Source: a virus. Taken from it: 44,613 nt of DNA. The stretch covers positions 1 to 44,613 of IMG/VR virus record IMGVR_UViG_3300018080_000274. One strand, given 5' to 3'. The notes under the pieces were generated by a model that was not told where the DNA came from, did not search any database, and worked only from the letters and a program-made list of their open reading frames with translations. Shown here piece by piece: positions 16,482-25,700 of this stretch. How positions within the stretch are numbered: position 1 is the stretch's first letter; the number at the start of each line of letters is the position of its first letter. The translations under genes and the position numbers were made by a program.

Positions 16482-17795
16482 ATGGGCGGTGGCGCAGGCG
16501 GCGGTGGAAGTCAAGGCGAAATAGACTTTCCAGAATATATGAAGACCAAGCACGGGGAATGGTTGGGAGCGCTTGATACTCTCATCGGCACTGCTCATGC
16601 CATTAACCCTCATGCTACTTGGGACCCTTATGATCCGACCGGGCCATTGGCTGAATTGTGGGGCGCTATATGCGCTTACAATACAGTAGTTGATGGTCTT
16701 GATTATACAGACGATTGGGGGACTGCCTTTACTTCAGCTAATGCAAAAGTAAGCACAGTGCTAGGTAGCGACCCGACGCTTTCTACAGTAACCGCATTGA
16801 TGGCTACTCTCTATGGTAAGCTGGATCTCTTCTACGATGACATTAGCGCAATGGACCCGGATGCGTTGTGGACTAGCGCTCATGCTGTGGTTTCTTCGGC
16901 TTACAGCGCCGCAGTCACTACACCTTCTTGGGATACGCCGGACCCGGCTGCTGAGGATGCGATAACTTCGGCGGCCAATGCCTTCTCAAGTGCACAAGGC
17001 GACATTCTAGACGCGGATATTCTACCCAGGTTTAGGCGTGGGATGCAAGATCTTAATGCAGTTAATACTTCAACTTTTACTACAGGCCAAGCAATAATGC
17101 TCGCTTTCGCTCAGCGCGACACAGCAAAGTTTCAGGCTGACTTGAGGGCGCAGGCATTTCTAGAGAAGGACCGGATTCTCGCTCAGGATATTATGGAAAA
17201 GAACCGGATGCTGACTGAGTTGGAGTTGAAGAAACGAACCGATTATGCTTCCTACGTGCTTCAGGGAACAGCACAAATTCTCGGCCTTGATCGAGCAAAA
17301 GTTGAGATGGTCGGGCAATATGGAGACCTCTACAATAAAGCTTCTTCAATTGAAGCTGACTCGATAATGAAAGACAATGCGCTTGATGTGGATCTTGACA
17401 TTGCAAAGAAGAAAATTAGGACTACTTTTCTTACCTCTTCAATAGATAGAATGCTTGCGAGCTTGATGACCAGAGTCGAATATGAGCGAGGAGTAGCGCA
17501 GCTGGTCACAGAGTATGAGAAGATCCAAATCCAGGTTTGGGATGCTTATTATAAAACAGACCTCGAAACCAATGTAGATGATGCTGAGTGGGATCTGAAA
17601 ATCTACAACTACGCTGCTAACATGATGGCTTCTATCTCTGGTGCAGCGGTTAGTGCGAATCCTGATAAGAAAAGCTCACCTCTGTTAGGAATCATTGGTG
17701 GTGGGATGCAGGGGGCTATGATGGGTAGCTCCTTCGGCCCGTGGGGGATGATAATTGGTGGTATTATGGGCGCCCTTGGTGGGTTGTTCATGTAA
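16482..17795 (+). CDS. Internal virion / ejection protein with C-terminal membrane-active segment (437 aa)
   Basis: The protein has a glycine-rich start (MGGGAGGGGSQGE), a long helical body (RDTAKFQADLRAQAFLEKDRI..MEKNRMLTELELKK) and a hydrophobic glycine-rich end (LLGIIGGGMQGAMMG, then MIIGGIMGALGGLFM), like a glycine-zipper membrane segment. Helical internal proteins ending in such segments are typical of podovirus ejection proteins that build a channel through the cell envelope. It precedes other internal proteins and the giant transglycosylase protein. Strong fit by context; family not named. Confidence 0.6.
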   Translation: MGGGAGGGGSQGEIDFPEYMKTKHGEWLGALDTLIGTAHAINPHATWDPYDPTGPLAELWGAICAYNTVVDGLDYTDDWGTAFTSANAKVSTVLGSDPTLSTVTALMATLYGKLDLFYDDISAMDPDALWTSAHAVVSSAYSAAVTTPSWDTPDPAAEDAITSAANAFSSAQGDILDADILPRFRRGMQDLNAVNTSTFTTGQAIMLAFAQRDTAKFQADLRAQAFLEKDRILAQDIMEKNRMLTELELKKRTDYASYVLQGTAQILGLDRAKVEMVGQYGDLYNKASSIEADSIMKDNALDVDLDIAKKKIRTTFLTSSIDRMLASLMTRVEYERGVAQLVTEYEKIQIQVWDAYYKTDLETNVDDAEWDLKIYNYAANMMASISGAAVSANPDKKSSPLLGIIGGGMQGAMMGSSFGPWGMIIGGIMGALGGLFM

Positions 17796-17820
17796 CTAAA
17801 CACAAAAATTACCCTGAGAG
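17794..17820 (+). promoter_or_regulatory. 27-bp palindrome, AACTAA-N15-TGAGAG
   Basis: The core is ACACAAAAATTACCC. It covers the last two bases of the upstream stop and most of the intergenic gap. Its right half TGAGAG merges with the GAGAGGAA ribosome site of the next gene (ATG 17827, 6 bases away). Confidence 0.7.
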
Positions 17821-17826
17821 GAAATT

Positions 17827-18615
17827 ATGAACTTTTTAAACTTTTTGCTTGGGATGCTTGGAGGTAGAGGCGGCGGCCAGATGTATCCTGGTATGTATGG
17901 CGGACCGGCTCCAGCACCGCCTCAGCAACAGGCACCTCCTATGCCACAGCTCGGTGGGTCACCAATGATGAATCAGCCTACAGGTGCGCAGCAGCTGGCT
18001 CAGGCTTTCTCACAGAACCAGCCAATTCCTGGTCAGCAGCAGCAAAACCCACAGGCTGCGGCGATGCAGGCGTTGCTTCCTATGTTACAGAAGGCTAATG
18101 CGCCACAGAAGAAAAGCCTTTTCGGTGATACTGCTTTTAGTGACTTTGCTCGTAATCTGCCAACAAATTTGGCTAGCACTTTCAGGATGGTTGATTACTT
18201 ATTAGGTGGCAAGGGTTTTAATCCTATGACTCCTGAACAGTATGCTGCGCATCAAGGGCAGGGAATGCTCAGCGCTTCAAGAAACACCCTTAACCGTAAT
18301 CAGGGACTAAACAACGTTGCAAAGCAGGCAGCACAATTGCTTGGTGGTGATAACCCTTTCAGTAAGGCTTCGATTCAAGTAGACCCAAAAACTGGTAACA
18401 TAAAAGTTAACGCTTCTGGAGAAGATCCTTCTACAGTAGGAACACCAACTCCTGACCTGGGTGTTGAGGGGCTTAACTTACAACAACGAAGTGCCGGAGC
18501 ACCTCAGCCAGTAGCACAAAGTGCTGCGGCTCCGACTGCACCTCCAGTCACACCTACTCCCGCGGCACAACAACAAGGAGCTCCATTGTTTCAACTACCT
18601 CCACAACCAACGTGA
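17827..18615 (+). CDS. Pro/Gln-rich internal virion protein (262 aa)
   Basis: ATG 17827 follows GAGAGGAAATT. The protein begins with a hydrophobic Gly-rich stretch (MNFLNFLLGMLGGRGGG) followed by long P, Q, M and A-rich low complexity. A short helical domain comes next (LFGDTAFSDFARNLPTNL, TFRMVDYLLGGKG), then another P/A/Q-rich end. It is a spacer-like virion protein between ejection genes. The frame ends at TGA 18613-18615 but the same frame stays open for 108 more codons with similar P/Q/A/G composition, so readthrough (TGA followed by A) cannot be excluded. Confidence 0.55.
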   Translation: MNFLNFLLGMLGGRGGGQMYPGMYGGPAPAPPQQQAPPMPQLGGSPMMNQPTGAQQLAQAFSQNQPIPGQQQQNPQAAAMQALLPMLQKANAPQKKSLFGDTAFSDFARNLPTNLASTFRMVDYLLGGKGFNPMTPEQYAAHQGQGMLSASRNTLNRNQGLNNVAKQAAQLLGGDNPFSKASIQVDPKTGNIKVNASGEDPSTVGTPTPDLGVEGLNLQQRSAGAPQPVAQSAAAPTAPPVTPTPAAQQQGAPLFQLPPQPT

Positions 18616-18705
18616 AACGCCCTGACAGGTGAGTGCCCGCCGGGAGCGAGCAGAGCAGAAGATCAGGACTATCAACCCTCTGGTGGCCTCGTAGCCAACC
18701 AGCAA

Positions 18706-19748
18706 ATGCAATCACCACTCAGGCCGGCTGCTGGACAAACTCCTTTTGTTTGGCCGACTGGGCAGACCGCGGCTGCTCCGGCAACTGGAGTGGGAGGTAC
18801 TCCTTCCCAGTACCCCCCTCCGCAGGGCGGGAGGGACTACCGGCTCCAGTCCCTCCCGTCCAACCAACTGATGGACCGGGACAAACTCAACAGCTGGGCG
18901 CAGGGCTTCCTTCCGCCGTACCTTCGATGGCCGGGCAGGTAGGAGGGGCTCCTGGTGGAATGCCCGGAGCTCCAGGTGGAATACCCCCTCTAGATCCCAT
19001 GAGGCTAATGGCAATGGAGATGCTAATGCCTCAGTGGGGATTGCCGAAGTACTCCTTGGGGCTTTCTCCAACGAATCTCATGCGGGCTCTTAACCTAGGT
19101 AGAGAAGTGGATGAGCTGAGAAGGAAAACTATCAAAGAAATACTCGGGCTGTCCGGCATGGGAGGGAAGCCCGAGGGTGGTAAATCTTCGAGTAGTGGAG
19201 GAAGATCTTCAAGCGGTAGTGGCAGGGTTTCTTCAGCAGGTAGTCCTAGCAAAGCGAAAGATCCTGAAGCTGAGGACCTCAAACAGAAGAATGCTCAGGC
19301 TGTTTATGACAAGAAACTTCTTGATTATGAGAAAGGTCTACTTGACCTTGAGAAAAAGAAGTTAGAATTGGCTAACCTCCCTGATGAGCTTAAACGTGAA
19401 GCTGAAGATCGGGCATACAAAGGTATAGAGCGTGAGATGAAGTGGTTCAAAATGGGCTCTGACTTGCTTAACGATGCTGGTAACGAAGATAGATCACTGA
19501 CAGCTTCTGAGATTAACAACTACAACTCTATGTCTCCAGACTACAAACTTTGGCGACAGAGGTTCCGTGAAGAGAAAGAACCTGGCACTTTCTGGGATAA
19601 GACGGTAGTCCCGGAAACTACAGTTCAGGGGCTCACCAAAGGTGGTACCGTACCTACGAGAGACGAGATTGCTGATGCCTTGAGAGCCCAGGGTTGGACT
19701 GAGGAGCAGATAACTCGCTATCTCAACCAACTGGTTGGAGTACAATAA
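18706..19748 (+). CDS. Virion protein expressed by -1 ribosomal frameshift (join 18706..18819, 18819..19748)
   Basis: Coding character changes frame inside this gene. Up to about 18819 the coding-like frame is that of ATG 18706 (RPAAGQTPFVWPTGQ, GVGGTPSQYPPP). From 18819 on it is the -1 frame (REGLPAPVPPVQPTDG, GGMPGAPGGIPPLDPM, then a helical domain TNLMRALNLGREVDELRRK and a long coiled coil). A slippery C CCC CCT and an 11-bp stem lie at the switch. Without the shift the 0-frame stops at TAG 18940-18942. An unbroken -1-frame ORF from GTG 18633 exists but its first 65 codons are rich in W, C, S and R and look non-coding. The true start is uncertain (no good ribosome site at 18706). Coiled-coil internal protein by context. 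Confidence 0.55.
18813..18858 (+). other. Programmed -1 frameshift signal: slippery C CCC CCT plus 11-bp stem-loop
   Basis: The heptamer CCCCCCT at 18813-18819 is in the right phase (0-frame codons TAC CCC CCT). After an 8-base spacer (18820-18827), CGGGAGGGACT (18828-18838) pairs perfectly with AGTCCCTCCCG (18848-18858) around a 9-base loop. Heptamer phase, spacer and stem match the classical -1 signal, and coding character switches from 0 to -1 frame at this point. Confidence 0.7.
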
Positions 19749-19749
19749 A

Positions 19750-22700
19750 ATGCCTGTTGATCCGGAACTATATCGTGCCGTAGCTCGCGCCGGCTGGCAG
19801 TATGGAATCCCTACGGATTTCTTACTTGCCCAGCTGGATGTCGAGTCCGCTATGAATCCTCTCGCTGTCTCTAGCACTGGCGCTCAGGGGATTGCTCAGT
19901 TCATGCCCGGCACGTGGAAAGACTTTGGACAGGGTAGTCCCTTTGATCCTACTGCTGCGACTCAGGCTCAGGCTCGCTATATGAGGCATTTGTTTGATAT
20001 GCTTGGTGATCCTCAGAAGGCAGCTTCAGCTTACTTCATGGGTCCTGGTAACGTAGGTAAACCTGAGTATAGCCAGGCAGCACAGAAATACCTTGGGGCA
20101 ATCGAAGAGAAGCTTCCAAAGTTCCAGCAACCCCAACCGTTGTGGACACCTGATGAGCAAACTCAATTAGCTGGCAAGTTAAAAGGTCTCCCTGAAGGCA
20201 TGGGCGCGACGGCTAATATGGCACCAATTCCTTCAGGGATGCGAGAGGCTGCTAAAGGAATGGGTGCTGCAGAGTTGGTGGGGCAACAGAGGAGACTTTC
20301 TAACGAAGACATTCAGCGGGCACTTGTAGGAAAGGCTCCCCTACAACCTGCTCCAATGCAACAGGCTCCAGCACCTACTACTCAGGTCCCACAACTGCAA
20401 ATGGTTCCACCACAACAACCCAGTGGCAGCCAGCGGGTCCGTGTTATGACGGACGAGGAGTGGGCGGCACGTTTGGCGGCTCAGGGACAACAGCCGGCAC
20501 AACCAACTGACAGCAAAAATTACCTTGAGTACGCGCAGGACTCTGTCTCTAGGGCTTATCAGACAGCTAGGGATTCTGCAGCTAATCTGTTCAGAGGCCT
20601 GGTTCCTGGTGCCACTGCGGACTTGCCGGAGTCTTCAGTTAATGCTCTAAGAATCCTTAATTCTGCTGGAATCACTCCTTCTTCTCGGCTCTGGGATGTG
20701 TTACAGTCTCCTGCTGGTAAGGGTATTTTGCAGATGTTGGGAGTGGGTCCTCAAGCTGAGATAGCTTCGCATTTGCTAGACATAGAGAAGCAACAAAGAG
20801 GGCTTCTTGAAGAAAATCTTCTAGCCCCTGCAGCAGAGCACTGGAAGCAACGGGGTGAGAGGCTTGTAGAAGAGGGCTACGGGCCGGCAGGAGTGGGCCC
20901 CGAGACACCTTGGTATAAGCCAGAGGCTCTCTCCTATTCAGTAGGTAGGGCAGCTCCACAAACTGCTGCCTCTGTAGCAGCCGCTATTGCCGGTGGAGGA
21001 CCTTTAGCTGCTGGTGTTGTTGGTGGCGGTTTAGAAGCTTCACAAACTTATAGTGAAGCTGTAGAAGCAGGTCTAACTCCAGAAGAGGCAGCTTTACTCA
21101 GCACAGCTGCTTGGGTTGGTACTGGTGCGTTGGAGTCTTTGGGTATAGAAGCTGCACTTGGGTCTGTTCTCAAGAAGATGGCAGGGAAACCTGTAAAGGA
21201 AGGAATGGCCAGGCTTCTTGGTCGTCTGGCAATGAGCGCGGCTGGTGAAGGATTAACTGAGGGAGAACAGCAAAGATATCTGAACTTGTTAGCTCAGAAA
21301 ACTTATGATCCCGAAAGAAAGCTTTCGGAGGGTGTAGCCGAGTCTCGGGCTGTGGGTGCCATTCTGGGCACAGGTACTACTGCTGTCGGAGCTGCACTGC
21401 CACAGAGACCTCAAACCTTCCCCCATGCTGATGTGCTTGCAGCACAACATCGTGGTGGAGGTCCTGGTTTGCCAGTAGATAGACAACCTGTAGTGCCCAC
21501 TTGGGAAGAAACTTTCATGGGTGGGCCTGGGGTTCTTTCTCCTGAAGATGAGAGAGTTATCAGGGAAAACCAACTTTATGAGTACCTCCGGGGAGATGAA
21601 TGGGCTGCTGCTCCGCCACCTACTCACATCCAACAGGGCTATGGTGTGCAAGACCCACAACAGATGAGGGATCTTAGTTGGGAGGGTCAAGAGCAAACGC
21701 CTACTCACTTGCGTCAGGGTTATGGGTTGCAGGAGAGTGAGCCGGTTCCTCAAGATCTTACCGGTCAAGGTCCTGGCTTACCGTCTGACGCAGTTCCCCC
21801 TCGGGTTCGTTACGTCGAAACGCCGGAAGGCTCTGGTGAGCAAGCTGCGGCAACCCAAGGTGAGTTAACCAGGAATAATTGGCTTAAAGGGATTCTCAGC
21901 CAAGCGCTTGAAGGAGCGAGATCAACGGCTGAGGTAGTATCAAGGATCTTCTCTCATCCGCAAGTAATGGAGAACCCCTTAGTAGGCAGAGAAGTAATGG
22001 AGATTTTTAGGCAGCAGCTTCGAGGAGGGAAAGAGGCTCCTCCACCAGAAACTGGCCCGCCTACTACTGAAGTTCTCCAAGAAAAACAACCAATACCAAC
22101 AACTAAGACAACACCGTATGAGACCTTGGAAGAGGCCGAAACGGAGGTTCGGACACGAAACCGCAGAGGTGCGGAATACAAAAATGGCATCCTGCATGTT
22201 TACGACACTTATGGAGTTTCTGAAACACCGGAGGGAAAGTTTGTTGTTTATGAGAAACCCAAAGGAGCTCAGGCTACCGAGAAAATTATCGAGGCTTACG
22301 GCGAGGAGTACACTTGGAAGAAGGGCCAGCAGAGGCTCTTCATTCATGAGGGAGAAGGAGGAAGAGTCAGAGCAGTTAGCCAGAAAGGTGGATGGAAGAA
22401 TGAAGGGACGGTTAATAAACCAAAGAATAGGTACATAGAGAAGGCAAGAGAAAAGCTACAGAAACTATTTCCCGACCACACTTTTGATGTGCAGGTTATG
22501 GAAGACGGAACGCTACGGCTTAATGGGTATCCTACTGTGGAGGAGACGGCTACTGTTCCGTCGGCTGAATTTCCTGGGTACTCTACAGTGCAGAAAGCTG
22601 ATGGGAGTGGGTATGATACACCTACCGAGGCACTGAATAGAGGCAAGGAAGTTTTTAAAGAAGAAACTGTTTCTGTTCATAAGGATGCTGAGGGGAAGTG

Positions 22701-25700
22701 GCGGGCCTCTGGAGAGAGAAGGGCTGATGTTACAGTGCATGAGGCTCCTATGTTAGAGATTCCTGAAGAGATAGATTCTCCTGGAGAGATAGAGCTTCCT
22801 TCTGAGTTAAAGCCTGAGAAAGAATTAAAGCCTCCAAAGGAGCTGGAGACTACAGAAGAGCCGGTATCTCCCAAGGATCCCAATTACAAGCCTGAACGTA
22901 GACTCAGTTCTAAGAAGCTTCCTCTCCTAGATCTCACTGAAGATAATGCTGAAGAGTTAACCGGACTTAACCCACATGAGGGTGTTAAGATTAGTAGCGG
23001 TGTTTCTCAATGGGAGAAGGTAGTTGCTTTAATAGTGGATCTGTTGAGATTAGATAAAGCAGACATTTCTATAGCTACTTATGATGAGTCTGAGTTGTTT
23101 AAGGGTGCTCGGAGGGCGATAGTTCTTGAGGAAGTGTTGAGGTATAAAACTGGCCAGCGGTATGGAGTTACACTTACTTATTCTGGTCCTAGCAGGCCTA
23201 ACAAATACTATGTCTTTATTGGTGAAGAGCTTTCAGTAAAAAACTTTTACACTTTGACTCATGAACTTGCACATGTTTTCTATTATGAGCTGGAGAAAGT
23301 TCTTTCTGCTAAAGAGTTTGATGCTATTTACGAGGACTATCTCGCTACCTTTGGGAATATAGCTACTGAAGAAGGAATACCTATAGAGGAGTATAATAAG
23401 TACTCCAGTATGCTATTACTGCAGGGTTATGATGAGAACATTGAACTGACTAGTGGAATAATAACTTTTAAAGAGTTCTTCGCTGACCGAGTAGCCACCT
23501 ACATGACCGACCCTGGGAGGCCTGTAAGGACGCTTGCAGATAGACTTTATAAAAGACTCGCTGATGGTTTCAGAAAGATCTTTGATGTCTTCTTTGGGCA
23601 GAGACAAGAGCTTAAAGATGATTTGCTTACTCAGTTCCTGGATTCTTGGACTAAATTGGGCCAGGATGCTGGTAAAAGGGTTTTGAGGCGGGCGATAGAG
23701 ACGGGTAGGGTTGGTAAAACTGATACTCTTGTCCTTGATGCAGCTGAGAATAAATCCACGATAGATGGCCTAACCAATCTAGTACCTGAAGTAAAGGAAC
23801 GTTTGCTTGCTGGAGCTTCGAGCCCGCAGAGTTTGCTGGACAGTTTCGCTAAACGAGGTAAAGATCTTGCTCCAGGAGTCCATTATACTCCCGGGACTGC
23901 GGCGAGGGTGCCGGTATTTGAGAAATGGATCGGGGAGCTGGGCCTTGAAGACAGTACTGTAATATTGCTTTCTCCTGAAGAGATAAGGAGGAAGAAAGGA
24001 CACAAGGCCTTAAAGAATCACTTCATTAAAGAGGGGATCAGAAAGTTAGAGAGCGGAGAGTACGGGGCGTTTATAGTTCCTACAAAGTTAGGAAGAGCTG
24101 GCCAAGGGGCAGTGGCTTTCTTCCCTGAAATTGGCCCGGATGATAGGTACGGTCTTACTGCTCCTGATGTTCATACTACCTTGCATGAAGCTTCTCACAT
24201 GGTATGGTGGAAAATCCTTGATGTGTTGGAGAATAATCCCCAAGCTCAGGCAATAGTAGATTCCTTAATGCGGTCTAGAAGAGAAGCGGTAATTGGAGCG
24301 AGAGATCAGTATGAAGAGTTTTTGAAAGGCTCACATCCGCTGTTTCTAAAGAGAGAAGAATTCGAACACTTGATTGGACAGGAAGCGGATAGAGATTACC
24401 TCCTTGCTGCGGATGAGTTGGTTGCTGAAAGTTTTGCCCGCGCCGGGATGGATCCTGAGGGGGCGGTGTGGAATGATTTAGAGAAGATTTTAGCTGATGA
24501 GGTAGTGCCACATTATAGGAAGGCTTTGAGTTACTTCTACTCAGGTAACCAGGCTTCTGATTATGTTTATTCAGTCTTGACTGACGTGTTGAAAGACTCT
24601 CATGCTAAAGGCTGGGGCCTGGCAGCTAAAGCTGCTGGTATGAGAAAGGATCAGCAGGAGAAGTTGGCTCAGAGACTTCAAGCTGAAGCCAAACGGGATG
24701 GGATTTCGCTGAGTGAAGCAATTAAGCATGCGGGGTTTGAGTGGGCAGAACGAGAGATCCTTGAGGCTGCTGGTGAGAAGGCGGCTGTGGGAGAGAAAGC
24801 TGAACCTCCCATCTCGAAACAAATTTTGCGGGGAGAGGGGAAGTTAACCGGTAAGCAGAAAGCTGTTTTTAAAAGGATTTCTAGTGGAGCTAAGAGGAAG
24901 AAACTCTCTATTGAAGACTACATCGAGCAGAATCAGAGGTTGTCTGCTAAGGATAAGGCTTATGCTCGGGCTGTGGTAGAAAAAGTAGCCAGGCTAAGAG
25001 AGAAAAATGTTGAAAAAGAACAGGAGGAGATGAAGGAGCTGGGGCTTTTTGTGGAGCCTCCTGCTGATAACTCCCCTGAAAGCACCCAGGATTACTTCGA
25101 TCGGTCTCGTAAAGTGGCAAGTGAAGCTAGACCCGAAAGCCTATTAACCCGAAAACAGCGAGTGACCACCGCAATTTATAAAGCTTTCTTTGAACAGAGC
25201 GCTGCGGCAGAGAGAATCCTCAGGCGTTTTGGGGCAGCTGGAGCAAAAGCGTTTAACCTACTTGCTGCAAGAGAGGGAGCTACTACCGCCGGTAACATCC
25301 GTTATGATGAAGCGTATAGGAAGGTTTGGTGGAAGTTAAAAGAACGAGAGCGAGAAATCCTCAACGATCTGATTCATGTCATGCGTGTGAAGTCGCTTTA
25401 TGAAGGAGGAAAAGGGAGTAAGGTTCAAGAACTGTCACATGAAGCGGCTAATAATTATATAAGTAACTTTGGCAGGGTTAATGGTTTGAGTCCTCAAAAG
25501 GTAGCTGATCTGATGAACCGTGCGAATGAGTTCTTCAAAGTCACTGAGGAGATTCTAGAGTTTGCCATGGAAGAGGGGTTGATTAGCAAGAAGCATTACG
25601 AGTATTTGAGGGACTTTGATTATTCTCCCAGACGTTCAGAGGCTGAGTATATCGAGTTCATTAAAGCTATAGACTCCCAGCGTGATTATGCTAACCTTGG

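Noticed and set aside
18633-18818. Continuous ORF from GTG 18633 as the true start of the coiled-coil virion gene
   Set aside because: Its first 65 codons (rich in W, C, S, R) do not look like the Pro/Gln-rich neighbours, the ribosome site is poor, and the coding-like frame there is the one shifted by a -1 slip at 18819. Kept as an alternative only.
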